Positions 1-8,230 of a stretch of DNA of 64,000 bases are shown in pieces. Each line of letters starts with the position of its first letter. Positions within the stretch are counted from its first letter, which is position 1. The translations under genes were made by a program, and so were the position numbers. Origin of the DNA: Streptomyces alanosinicus (GTDB lineage Bacteria; Actinomycetota; Actinomycetes; Streptomycetales; Streptomycetaceae); NCBI RefSeq assembly GCF_014650595.1, contig NZ_BMVG01000002.1, forward strand, positions 372,001-436,000. The letters run 5' to 3'. The notes below the pieces were generated by a model. It saw only the letters and a list, made by a program, of their open reading frames with translations. It was not told the origin of the DNA and did no database searches.

Positions 1-2
1 GT

Positions 3-32
3 CACGGTCCGGGACCAAAGTCCCGGACCGTG
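3..32. promoter_or_regulatory. Perfect 13-bp inverted repeat with DevR/DosR-like core
   Basis: The arms CACGGTCCGGGAC (3-15) and GTCCCGGACCGTG (20-32) pair perfectly around a 4-base centre, CAAA. The core GGGAC-N4-GTCCC matches the centre of the DevR/DosR hypoxia box (GGGACTWWAGTCCC). It ends 16 bases before the start codon at 49. It could equally be the terminator hairpin of a gene to the left of the window. No T-run follows it. Which role applies is inference. Confidence 0.45.
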
Positions 33-48
33 GTGTGTACTGGGACGT

Positions 49-300
49 ATGCCTGAGCACGCCCCGACTCTTCAGCTGATCGGCGTCGCCGTTCTCGCCG
101 TGGCCACCGTCGTCTGGGCCGTCGTCCTGATGCGCCTGCTGCGCCGCACGGGCCTGCAGACCCCTGCGCGCCGCACCGCCGCCGCACTTCCGGCCCTGCC
201 GCGCCAGCGGCGCGTCGGCCCCGCACTGGAGTCCGTGGAGCTGACCCCCGCCGAACAGGACGCCTTCGCGGGCCTGGCGCGTCAATTCGCCAACGGCTGA
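49..300 (+). CDS. Small single-pass membrane protein, unknown function
   Basis: This is an 83-residue protein. A hydrophobic helix lies at about residues 9-31 (LIGVAVLAVATVVWAVVLM), followed by a basic patch (RLLRRTG). The cytoplasmic-looking tail is rich in Arg, Ala and Pro and ends in QFANG. The design suggests an inner-membrane anchor with a short positively charged tail. I do not recognise a family. The ATG is preceded by only a weak GGGA. A perfect inverted repeat sits immediately upstream (3-32). Codon use is typical of its neighbours, with a strong third-position G/C bias, which supports it being real. Confidence 0.6.
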   Translation: MPEHAPTLQLIGVAVLAVATVVWAVVLMRLLRRTGLQTPARRTAAALPALPRQRRVGPALESVELTPAEQDAFAGLARQFANG

Positions 301-360
301 CGCCGAAAAGCCCCCCAACCACCGAAGCGCTCTCGCATCCGGCGCACAGCGCTGCGCGCG

Positions 361-1107
361 CTACCCCTGTCGCGCCGCGCGCCGCTCCATGGCGTCCCGT
401 GCCGCGTCCTCCGACATGTACACCTCGCACATGTGCCGCCCGTCGGGAGTCGCCGTGTGCTCGACCTCCCACAGGGAGACCTCATTGTCGTCCGGCAGCA
501 GGAACGCGTGCTCGTACAGCGCGTAGCTCAGCCCCACCCGTCCGGCACGCCCTGGGTGCCCGAACGCCTGCGTGATCTCGTGCGCGGTTGCCGTCGCCAG
601 CAGTGCCGCCGTGTCCGCACCAGGCCGGTCCGGATTCTCCGCTCGGCGCAGAAGCCGGCGCGCATGGTCCGCCGAGTTGTCCGAGGCGAAGACGTGCCGG
701 GGCTCCGGGATCGCCCACAGCCGCATCAGTGCGGGCAGCTCGAACTCCGGTGTGTCCGGCGGCAACCCGAGCCGCGCCGTGGCCGTCTGCAACTCCTCTT
801 CGTCGACATACACCTCGTGCTCCGGAGCGCTGCCCGGCGTGGGGTTGTGCACCAGCTCCCACAGCGTGACCGCGCAGCCGTCGGCGAGCAGCCAGGTGTG
901 CCGGTACGTCTCCCGGTGCAGCCCCGCACTGTGGTACGCCGAGTGCAGCGAACTGTCGTGCGCCAGCGCGCAATCGAGCTGCCGTATCACTTCGTCGGGC
1001 AGCTCGAAGGAGTTCAGGGCACGGCCGAGGAGTCGCGCGAGATGCTCCTCCGGAGACTCGGGCGACTCGGCTGGTTCGTACGCTGCTGTCTCGTACGGAA
1101 CGCTCAA
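361..1107 (-). CDS. DUF6227 family protein
   Basis: This is a 248-residue soluble, acidic protein without signal peptide or membrane segments. It contains two related halves. Each has a segment of the type TLWELVHNP / SLWEVEHTA followed by EHEVYVDEEE / MCEVYMSEDA, at about residues 82-105 and 212-236. That suggests an internal duplication of an alpha/beta unit. From memory it matches the actinobacterial DUF6227 group, whose function is unknown. It is transcribed alone, convergent with the small membrane protein at 49-300 and separated by 169 bases from the L,D-transpeptidase behind it. The name is moderately certain; the function is unknown. Confidence 0.75.
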   Translation of the reverse strand: MSVPYETAAYEPAESPESPEEHLARLLGRALNSFELPDEVIRQLDCALAHDSSLHSAYHSAGLHRETYRHTWLLADGCAVTLWELVHNPTPGSAPEHEVYVDEEELQTATARLGLPPDTPEFELPALMRLWAIPEPRHVFASDNSADHARRLLRRAENPDRPGADTAALLATATAHEITQAFGHPGRAGRVGLSYALYEHAFLLPDDNEVSLWEVEHTATPDGRHMCEVYMSEDAARDAMERRAARQG

Positions 1108-1276
1108 GGCATCTCCCGGCGTTGCTGCATGTCACCTTGTGGGTGCATACCGTAGCCCCTCGGTCGGACATCGTGTCCGGGAACCGAGAAAACCTATGCC
1201 GGGAAAACGCGTGGGCCGCGCGAAAAGTTCCCGTGTGGCCCCGCCTGACGTCACATCTTGCCGTAAAAGTTGCCGT

Positions 1277-2494
1277 TCAGACAGCGCTTCCGGCGGTCCA
1301 GGCGCTCCACGACATGTTCCAGCCGTTGAGCCCGTTGTCGGGAGCGACCGTCGCGTCAGGGGAATTCTTCATGATCACGACATCGCCGATGACCGAGTTG
1401 TCGAAGAACCACTTGGCGGGCGTGGCACCCTGCCCGCCCTGCACGTCCGCGAGCCCGACGCAGCCGTGGCTGGTGCCCGCACGGCCGAAGGGTGGATTGC
1501 CCTTGTCGTACCAGTAGTTGCCGTGGAGGAAGGTGCCGGAGCTCGTCAGGCGCATCGCATGCGGGACGTCCGGGATGTTGTACGCGTTACCGAGGCCGAC
1601 CGTCCGGCTGTCCATGGGTGTCTGCGTGAACTTCTCGGAGATCACCATCTGCCCGTTGTACGTGGTGTGATCCGGGCTGCCGGTAGAGATCGGAATCGTC
1701 TTGATCGTCTTACCGTCCCGCACCACGGTCATGGTCTGCGTATTGGCGTCGACCGTGGAGACCTGAGATCGCCCGATGGTGAAGGTGACGGTCTTCTTCT
1801 GCACTCCGTGGAGGCCCTTGGCGCCCTCGACCCCGTCCAAGTCGATCTTCATCGTGACCTTGGAGCCGGCCTTCCAGTACTCCTGCGGCCGAAAGTCCAG
1901 CCGCCGGTCCCCGAACCAGTGCCCGACCACCTGCTGACCACTGCTGGAGCTGACAGTGATGTGCGACTGCACGGCCTTCCTGTCGGAGATCGACTTGTCG
2001 AACGTGAACGACACAGGCATGCCCGCTCCGACAGTGGTGCCGTTGTCCGGGGCGTAGGTGCCGACGAAACTGTTCGCGAACGAGACGGTGGTGAAGACGG
2101 ACCTGGTCGTGGTGATACGGCCGTCGGCGTCCTTCGCGGTCGCGTCTATCTCGTACTTCGTACCGCGCTCCAGCTGCCGCTTGGGCTTCCAGCTGGAGCC
2201 GTCCGCCGATACCGCGCCGGCCACGGCCTGCTTCGTCTCGGCCGCGGTCATCTTCACGTCGGTCAGCTTGCCGCCGCTGACCTTCACGCCGGTCGCGTTG
2301 ATGGACGCGCCAGTCGAACCGTCCTTGGCGGAAATCGCGATCTGGGCCGCCGACGCCTTCGTGGAGTCCTTCTCACCCTTGCCGTTGTTGGAGGCGTTGG
2401 CGCTGCCACCGCAAGCGGTCAGGGTGAGGGCGCCGACCATCAGGGCGGCACAGGCCCCCAGTGCGCGCCGCGCTGCAATGTCCGGCGTTGTCAC
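1277..2494 (-). CDS. L,D-transpeptidase lipoprotein with Ig-like domains
   Basis: This enzyme makes 3-3 cross-links in peptidoglycan on the outer face of the membrane. I chose the GTG at 2494 because GGAG lies six bases upstream. An ATG at 2512 has no ribosome site. The N-terminus is a lipoprotein signal: AARR, a hydrophobic stretch, then the lipobox LTAC at about residues 25-28. Two Ig-like segments follow, and the C-terminal YkuD domain carries the catalytic motif SHGCVGL after HGNYWYDKGNPPFG. The domain order matches mycobacterial LdtMt2 (signal, Ig, Ig, YkuD), and the length of about 405 residues fits. Promoter and regulation are not evident. Confidence 0.93.
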   Translation of the reverse strand: MTTPDIAARRALGACAALMVGALTLTACGGSANASNNGKGEKDSTKASAAQIAISAKDGSTGASINATGVKVSGGKLTDVKMTAAETKQAVAGAVSADGSSWKPKRQLERGTKYEIDATAKDADGRITTTRSVFTTVSFANSFVGTYAPDNGTTVGAGMPVSFTFDKSISDRKAVQSHITVSSSSGQQVVGHWFGDRRLDFRPQEYWKAGSKVTMKIDLDGVEGAKGLHGVQKKTVTFTIGRSQVSTVDANTQTMTVVRDGKTIKTIPISTGSPDHTTYNGQMVISEKFTQTPMDSRTVGLGNAYNIPDVPHAMRLTSSGTFLHGNYWYDKGNPPFGRAGTSHGCVGLADVQGGQGATPAKWFFDNSVIGDVVIMKNSPDATVAPDNGLNGWNMSWSAWTAGSAV

Positions 2495-2755
2495 GTGCTG
2501 CTCCAGGTTCATGTGATGTGCGTGGTCTGTTCCAGTGCGTGGAGAAAGAGGGTGTTGGAGCCTACGAAGGTTCCCTCCCGTTCTCGTGAACGCCATCACG
2601 TGACAGAACCGCGACAATTCCAGCCCAACGGGCTAAGCAGCGCTTACTCGTTAGCGGACCGTTGCCCTAACGTGGCGGGCGCCGCCGACCGTTGGACAGC
2701 GCGTCGGCGACGTTCATACGGCGCGGGGGCGTCGTGACCCCACGCCTCACCACCC

Positions 2756-3781
2756 CTACCGCGCCCCGTACAACTCGCCGTACGACGGCCACGCCCCGCC
2801 AGGTCCGTCCACCGACTCGGCGGCGTGCACCCCCCGCACGATCGCGCGCGTCACGACATCCGCGCCGGCAGCGAGGATCTCGTTGAGCACCAGTGGGTGC
2901 TCAGCGAGCGAGCGTGCACCGGTCGCCAGCGCGAACACCGTGTCCCCGTCGTTCATGAGGTGCACCGGCCGCACGGCGCGCGCGATCCCGTCGTGCGCCG
3001 TACCTGCCAGCTTCTGCGCCTGCGCCTTGGAGAGCTTCGCGTCGGTCGCGACCACCGCCAGCGTTGTGTTGAGCGGGGGCTGCGCATTCCTGGCGGCGGT
3101 TTCGTCGAGGCGCCAGCGTGCAAACTCGTGCACACTCTGCTCGGGATACTCCACGCGTCCCTGACACAACTCCCCGTACAGCGCCCCCGTCTCGGGTTCG
3201 ATCGCCGACCCCGCGGCGTTCACGACGGCCAGCGCGGCCACGGTGACTCCCGAGTCGAGCGTCGCGCTCGCGCTGCCCACCCCGCCCTTGATCAGCCCCA
3301 CCACGGCGCCCGTGCCGGCTCCGACGCATCCCTCCGGCACCCGCGCCCCCACTGCGGCCCGCGCCGCAGCCTCCACCGCCGCGCGTCCTGTGTCCGCGTC
3401 AGGCCGCGCGCAGAAATCTCCGCCGCGCCCCAGATCGAAGACGCACGCGGCGGGTACGACCGGCACGACGTGCGCAGGGTCCGTCCCTACCCGCACTCCG
3501 CGCTGCCGCTCCTCCAACCAGGCCATCACACCGGACGCCGCGTCGAGCCCGTACGCGCTGCCACCGGTCAGCACCACCGCGTCGACCCGGGTCACGACGT
3601 TGCGCGGGTCGAGTGCGTCGGTCTCCTTGGTGCCGGGGCCGCCGCCGCGCACATCCACTGCGACGACTGCGCCGCCCTCAGGAGCGAGGACGACCGTGGT
3701 GCCGGTGAGCCAGCCGTCCCCGCTGCGGGTCGCGTGCCCCACCCGTACCCCGGCGACGTCCGTGATTGCGTCAACTGTCAT
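2756..3781 (-). CDS. P1 family peptidase (DmpA/L-aminopeptidase-esterase type)
   Basis: This is a 341-residue member of the self-processing N-terminal-nucleophile-like peptidase family P1, whose members cleave N-terminal residues from amides or peptides. Family landmarks are DAVVLTGGSAYGLDAASG (about 68-84), GCVGAGTGAVVGLIKGG (151-167) and NTTLAVVATDA (238-248). The last is the expected autocleavage and nucleophile region, with Thr239 or Thr240 as the likely new N-terminus. HLMNDGDTVFALATG follows. There is no signal peptide, so it is probably cytoplasmic. Its start lies 38 bases inside the gap after ltrA, so the two may be cotranscribed. The natural substrate is not inferable. Confidence 0.9.
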   Translation of the reverse strand: MTVDAITDVAGVRVGHATRSGDGWLTGTTVVLAPEGGAVVAVDVRGGGPGTKETDALDPRNVVTRVDAVVLTGGSAYGLDAASGVMAWLEERQRGVRVGTDPAHVVPVVPAACVFDLGRGGDFCARPDADTGRAAVEAAARAAVGARVPEGCVGAGTGAVVGLIKGGVGSASATLDSGVTVAALAVVNAAGSAIEPETGALYGELCQGRVEYPEQSVHEFARWRLDETAARNAQPPLNTTLAVVATDAKLSKAQAQKLAGTAHDGIARAVRPVHLMNDGDTVFALATGARSLAEHPLVLNEILAAGADVVTRAIVRGVHAAESVDGPGGAWPSYGELYGAR

Positions 3782-3818
3782 GCACGCCAGTCTCGCCTCT
3801 CCAGGCGCCGATGAAGCC

Positions 3819-5057
3819 TCAGCCGGCCGGCGCGGTGGCGCTCGCCGAGCGCTCCCCGCCGACCATGCGCCCCGTCAGCATCACACCGGTCGCGACGGCG
3901 GCCGCGCACGCGAGCCCCGCCGCGAATACCGCCCAGTCACCGAGGAAGGTGCAGCAGATCACGAGCAGTGCCGTGACCGGCAACACCAGCTGCTGGGCGA
4001 TGCCGACCTTGAAGTGCCTGGAGTGGAGCGCCCAGACGGTCAGCAGGTACAGCGCCGTGGGCAGCGTCACCGCCGCCGCTGCGGACAGGGTGGAGATGTG
4101 GGTCTTGCCGACTGTGTGCTCCACGGCCACCTCCAGGCCCGCTCCGATCGCCGCGGCTGAGGCGAAGATCAGGTAGTGGCCGTACCCCCAGAGGAACGCC
4201 TGCTCGTTGGCCCGCAGATGGCCGTGGATAGGTACCACGAAGTAGATCCACCACGCGGAGAAGACGATCAGGAGCCCGCCCGCCGCGATCGGCAGTAGTT
4301 CGCCCAGTGCCTGATGCTCGTCCACGGACGACTTCACGGCGACGGTCGCCGCGGAGACCGTCTCGCCGAGCACGATGATGGTGAACAGGCCGTACCGCTC
4401 GGCGATGTGGTGCGGATGCCAGGATGTCGCGTAGTGCTTCTCGGCATACAGCGGCACGCACATCTCCGCGACCGCCATCACGAGGAACACCCAGGGCCGC
4501 GCGGGTCCGGGCAGCAACACCAGTCCGAGCCAGCCGACCTGGCAGAGCAGCACACCCGTCGCGTACCGCAACGCCATGGTTCTCTCGGCGCCCTCGGTCG
4601 ATCTCGCGGCTCTCAGCCACTGCGCGGCCATCGCCAGCCGCATGATCACGTAGCCGAGCCAGACCACCAGGTAGTCGTGGTGCTGAAACGCCTGGGAGAT
4701 TCCTGCGGCCAGCACCAGAACGCCGGCGATCTGTACCAGGGTGACGACCCGGTAGAGGGCGTCGTCGTTGTCGTACGCAGAGGCGAACCATGTGAAGTTC
4801 ATCCACGCCCACCAGATGGCGAAGAACTGCATGGCGTAGTTGAGAATGCCGTCGCCCGCGTTCCCCTCCGCGACGGCGTGCACCAGCTGCATTCCCGCCT
4901 GCGCGATCGCCACGACGAAGCACAGGTCGAAGAAGAGTTCTAGCGGCGAGGAGACCCGGTGCGCCTCGTCGCGTCCGCGAGCGGTGAGGCGGCGCAGTGG
5001 CCCGGAGGACTGTGGTGCGCCCGGGGAGGCGGGCGCCGGAGCGGAACTCGACGTCAT
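3819..5057 (-). CDS. Low temperature requirement protein A (LtrA family)
   Basis: This is a 412-residue polytopic membrane protein with about ten or more hydrophobic helices. It begins with the LtrA signature [19 protein letters not shown]. Another conserved block is [15 protein letters not shown] near the middle. LtrA was named for low-temperature growth of Listeria; its biochemical role is unknown. The frame stays open far upstream, but similarity starts only after this ATG. GGGAGG sits just one base before the ATG, which is unusually close, so the exact start is uncertain. A perfect Rex operator lies 34 bases upstream (5091-5110), so redox control of this gene is possible. Confidence 0.88.
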   Translation of the reverse strand: MTSSSAPAPASPGAPQSSGPLRRLTARGRDEAHRVSSPLELFFDLCFVVAIAQAGMQLVHAVAEGNAGDGILNYAMQFFAIWWAWMNFTWFASAYDNDDALYRVVTLVQIAGVLVLAAGISQAFQHHDYLVVWLGYVIMRLAMAAQWLRAARSTEGAERTMALRYATGVLLCQVGWLGLVLLPGPARPWVFLVMAVAEMCVPLYAEKHYATSWHPHHIAERYGLFTIIVLGETVSAATVAVKSSVDEHQALGELLPIAAGGLLIVFSAWWIYFVVPIHGHLRANEQAFLWGYGHYLIFASAAAIGAGLEVAVEHTVGKTHISTLSAAAAVTLPTALYLLTVWALHSRHFKVGIAQQLVLPVTALLVICCTFLGDWAVFAAGLACAAAVATGVMLTGRMVGGERSASATAPAG

Positions 5058-5090
5058 GCCTCCCAGGACAGCAGAAAACCGCCCCAAAAT

Positions 5091-5110
5091 CTTGTGAACG
5101 AATTCACAAG
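5091..5110. promoter_or_regulatory. Rex operator (ROP), perfect palindrome
   Basis: Positions 5093-5108 read TGTGAACGAATTCACA, an exact match to the Streptomyces Rex consensus TGTGAACNNNTTCACA. The palindrome extends by two further bases on each side. Rex is the NADH/NAD+-sensing repressor of respiratory and fermentative genes. The site lies between the divergent ltrA (start 5057) and pflB (start 5286). It is only 34 bases from ltrA and 176 bases from pflB, so it may act on either or both. Confidence 0.85.
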
Positions 5111-5285
5111 CTGGCGGGAGGTCAAAGCCCCTAACGAATCCCCAGGTCAGGAGGAGCTTCTCTGCCCTGGAGCGACGCACGCCAGGACCTTCGGGCGTGG
5201 ATCCGGGACCAATGCTGCACCCGGTACGTCCCGCGCGGGCGTGCAATGGACGCGTCGCGACCTCCCGATGCGGAAGGTTCGGATC

Positions 5286-6437
5286 ATGACCGCCACGCCT
5301 GCGGAAATCACGACGTCCACCCCTGCGGAAGATCCGGCGGGAACCGCTCCGGCGACCGTGGACGCCTGGACCGGCTTCCGGAGCGGCCGCTGGCGCGACA
5401 CGATCGACGTCCGTGACTTCATCCAGAGCAACTACACCCTCTACGAAGTCGACGCCTCCATCCTCAGTGGCCCCACCGAACGCACCACCCGCGTCTGGGA
5501 AAAGCTCCTCGCGATGTTCCCCGAGGAGATCGAGCGCAGCATCCACGACGTCGACGTCAGCACCCCGTCCCGCATCGACGCCTTCGCGCCCGGCTGCATC
5601 GACCCCGACCTCGACCTCATCGTCGGTCTGCAGACCGACGCCCCGCTCAAGCGCGCCATCATGCCCAACGGAGGCTGGCGGATGATCGAGGGCGCCCTGA
5701 AGGCCTACGGACCCGATCCCGCGGTCAGGGAGATCTACACCAAGCTCCGCAAGACCCTCAACGACGGAGTTTTCGACGCCCACACTTCCGAGATCCGAGC
5801 CTGCCGCTCCTCCGGCATCATCACCGGCCTGCCCGACGCCTACGGCCGCGGCCGCATCATCGGTGACTATCGCCGCGCCCTCTACGGTGTCGACCGGCTC
5901 GTAGCGGCCAAAAAGGCGGTCATGGTTCTCCTCGGGACTGAACCCCTCACGGTTCAGCTCATTCAGGAACGCGAGGAAACCAGTGAGCAGATCCGTGCAC
6001 TCGAAGAGCTCAAGTCGATGGCTCTGTCCTACGATTACGACATCTCCGGACCGCCCGCACCGGCCGCGAAGCCGTCCAGTGGCTGTACTTCGCCTACCTC
6101 GGCCGGTCGCGCCTCGGCCCTCTCGGTCGCCAAGCTGCCGTATGGCGACGCGGAGGACGGCGTCTCCCTGACCGGCACCATCACCCCGGACGCCCTCGGC
6201 CGTACCCCCGAGGAACGCATCGCCAACCTGTCCGGCGTGCTCGACGGATTCACGGCCAGTGACGGCTTCCACATGAACGTCAACGTCCTCGACGAGGCGA
6301 CTCTTCAGGACGCGATGGAGCCCCCCGAGAAGTACCCCCGGCTCACCATCAAGGTCTCCGGCTACGCGGTCAACTTCATCCGGCTCACCCGTGAGCAGCT
6401 GGATGTCATCAACCGCACCTTCCACGGCTCCCTGTGA
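5286..6437 (+). pseudogene. pflB: Pyruvate formate-lyase with large internal deletion
   Basis: This 383-residue open frame is related to PflB (about 750 residues), which converts pyruvate and CoA to formate and acetyl-CoA. The first 255 residues align with the PflB N-terminus ([46 protein letters not shown]). A one-base shift follows: bases 6056-6100 encode [12 protein letters not shown] only in another frame. Then about 350 residues are missing, including the Cys-Cys active pair (418-419 in E. coli). Homology resumes in frame at [11 protein letters not shown] (about 6114) and runs to the intact glycyl-radical motif VSGYAV and the RTFHGSL end. GGAAGG eight bases before the ATG supports the start. 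Without the cysteines it cannot be a normal PFL. Confidence 0.85.
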
Positions 6438-6476
6438 GAGACCTGAGGACAGAGAAGACCGAGAGGACGAGGCGCG

Positions 6477-7313
6477 ATGACCCCGCTGAGCACGCCTCCC
6501 GCGCCTGCGCCGGCCGCCACGCCGGCGCGGGCCAGGCGCCCCATCCACGCAGCCACTCTCGCCGTCGCGGCGACCCCGCGGGCCGCCGTGGGCTCGGTGC
6601 ACTCCTGGGGCCTGTCGACCGGCGTCGACGGGCCGGGCACCCGGTTCGTGACCTTCCTGTCCGGCTGCCCGCTGACCTGCCTTTACTGTCACAATCCGAA
6701 CATCTGGCGGATGCGTGACGGTAAGCGCAGCACGGCCGACGAGATCATCGCGGAAGCCGGCAAGTACCCCCGGTTCATCAGGGCGGCCGGCGGTGGCGCC
6801 ACCGTCAGCGAGGGAGAGCCCTTGCTCCAGCCGGCGTTCACCGGCGAACTGCTGAACCGCTTCAAGCGCGAACTGGGTCTGCACACCGCCCTGGACACGT
6901 CCGGCTTCCTCGGCGGCCGCGCGACCGACGCGTTGTTGCGCGACACCGACCTGGTCCTGCTCGACATCAAGTCCTGGGACCGCGCCACCTACCGCAAGGT
7001 CACCGGTCGCCCTCTCGGTCCGACCCTCGATTTCGCCCGCCGCCTGGCCGCGCTCGGCAAGGAGGTCCACGTCCGCTTCGCGCTGGTGCCCGGTCTCACC
7101 GACGATCCGACGAACGTCGACGGCGTCGCCGGGGTCGCCGCAGGATTCGGCAATGTCTCCCCCGTCGACATCCTGTCCTTCCACAAGCTGGGCGATGCCA
7201 AGTGGAAGGCACTCGGCATGCCATTCCCCCTCGCTGGCACCCCCAGTCCCACTGCCGACCAGATCGCCCTGGCTCGGAACATCTTCTCCGCCCACGGCCT
7301 CCGCGCGGTGTGA
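6477..7313 (+). CDS. pflA: Pyruvate formate-lyase activating enzyme (radical SAM)
   Basis: This enzyme uses a 4Fe-4S cluster and S-adenosylmethionine to install the glycyl radical on PFL. The 278 residues hold an unusual 38-residue Ala/Pro-rich leader, then VDGPGTRFVTFLSGC and the cluster motif CPLTCLYC (Cys64, Cys68, Cys71). They continue through LDTSGF, LDIKSW and the C-terminal LPYHELG-like block SFHKLGDAKWKALG. The SAM-binding GGE motif, SGGEP in relatives, reads SEGEP at 111-115, so one conserved glycine is replaced by glutamate. The gene starts 39 bases after pflB with GAGG upstream and is surely cotranscribed with it. Activity is doubtful given that change and the damaged substrate gene. 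Confidence 0.85.
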   Translation: MTPLSTPPAPAPAATPARARRPIHAATLAVAATPRAAVGSVHSWGLSTGVDGPGTRFVTFLSGCPLTCLYCHNPNIWRMRDGKRSTADEIIAEAGKYPRFIRAAGGGATVSEGEPLLQPAFTGELLNRFKRELGLHTALDTSGFLGGRATDALLRDTDLVLLDIKSWDRATYRKVTGRPLGPTLDFARRLAALGKEVHVRFALVPGLTDDPTNVDGVAGVAAGFGNVSPVDILSFHKLGDAKWKALGMPFPLAGTPSPTADQIALARNIFSAHGLRAV

Positions 7314-7419
7314 GCCGGCATTCGTGCCGGCATCGCCGGACGGCTTCGACGGGCAGTGGGCCCGCGCCAGGGGCGAGCAGCGCGCCCGGACGTCTCGGCG
7401 GGGGCCGTACCCTTGAGGC

Positions 7420-7596
7420 ATGAGCACCGCCCCCGAATCCGAGCCGCGTGACCCCAAACCCGCGCTGGTCTTCGACGACCCGCTGGACCGGCAGTCCTCG
7501 GACGACATCGACCGCGGATGGGGCGAGCGCACGGACGGCGACAGCGCGGGCGACCTGAGGCGCTTCCTCGACGAGAAGCCGCCCCACCACCTCTGA
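7420..7596 (+). CDS. Small acidic hypothetical protein (58 aa)
   Basis: This is a 58-residue hydrophilic, acidic protein (MSTAPESEPRDPKPALVFDD at the start, DEKPPHHL at the end). The codon bias is typical and a termination codon closely precedes mscL, with which it converges. TTGAGGCATG leaves GAGG very near the ATG. Short proteins with the pattern LVFDDPLDRQSSDDIDRGWGE occur widely in Streptomyces genomes as I recall. The function is unknown. No cysteines or membrane segments are visible; it looks intrinsically disordered. Confidence 0.65.
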   Translation: MSTAPESEPRDPKPALVFDDPLDRQSSDDIDRGWGERTDGDSAGDLRRFLDEKPPHHL

Positions 7597-7615
7597 GCAG
7601 CCTGCAGGAGTGCGG

Positions 7616-8092
7616 CTAGCGCTCGTCGTGCCCGGACCCGCGCTGCGCGACCAAGGCGTCGCGGATCTCCTTGAGCACCTCCAGCTCGGTCACCTCGATG
7701 ACTTCCTTCGTGCCCTCCTTCGCCGCCTTCTGGGCTGCCTGCCGGGCCAGATACTTCGACATCGGCAGAACCATCAGGAAGTACACCACCGTCGCGGTGA
7801 TCAGGAAGGTCAGCGCCGCACCGAGCACAGAGCCCCACAGGATCGGCACACCGCTCTTGACCGTGCCGTCCGCAGCCACGTGACACGGGTCCTTCAGACA
7901 GCTGCTGTAGTGATCCAGGTTCTGCGTGCCGATCGCCCCGACCAGCGGGTTGATGATCCCCTTCACCACCGCGTTCACGATGTTCGTGAACGCGGCGCCG
8001 ATGACCACCGCGACTGCCAGATCGACGACGTTGCCGCGCATCAGGAAGGCCTTGAAGCCCTGCCAGACGCTCGATCCCTGTTTCGTGCTCAC
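7616..8092 (-). CDS. mscL: Large-conductance mechanosensitive channel MscL
   Basis: MscL is a homopentameric membrane channel that opens under high membrane tension and releases solutes during hypo-osmotic shock. The 158-residue sequence shows the amphipathic N-terminus (GFKAFLMRGNVVDLAVAVVIG), the first pore helix at about 19-42, an extracellular loop with two cysteines (SSCLKDPCH), and the second helix at about 83-108. A charged cytoplasmic helix ends it (AAQKAAKEGTKEVIEVTELEVL). The length is normal. It is transcribed alone. The two loop cysteines, five residues apart, could form a disulphide. Confidence 0.97.
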   Translation of the reverse strand: MSTKQGSSVWQGFKAFLMRGNVVDLAVAVVIGAAFTNIVNAVVKGIINPLVGAIGTQNLDHYSSCLKDPCHVAADGTVKSGVPILWGSVLGAALTFLITATVVYFLMVLPMSKYLARQAAQKAAKEGTKEVIEVTELEVLKEIRDALVAQRGSGHDER

Positions 8093-8230
8093 CTAGGGGA
8101 CTCTCCTCGCATGCACAAGTTGTGGAACGAAATGCTCCGCAACCTACGGCACGGTGAGGCTGTTGTGTCCAATTCATACGCTCGATCCGGCGACTCGACA
8201 GCACGTCGCCGAGAAAACGTCCGAGTCGGT

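Noticed and set aside
5190..5225. DosR-like half site GGGACC before pflB
   Set aside because: The second half (GTCCC) is not present at the correct spacing; only one arm matches.
7976..7995. GTTCAC-N7-GTGAAC inverted repeat resembling a Rex or LexA site
   Set aside because: It lies inside the mscL coding region, encodes conserved helix residues and has the wrong orientation and spacing for Rex.
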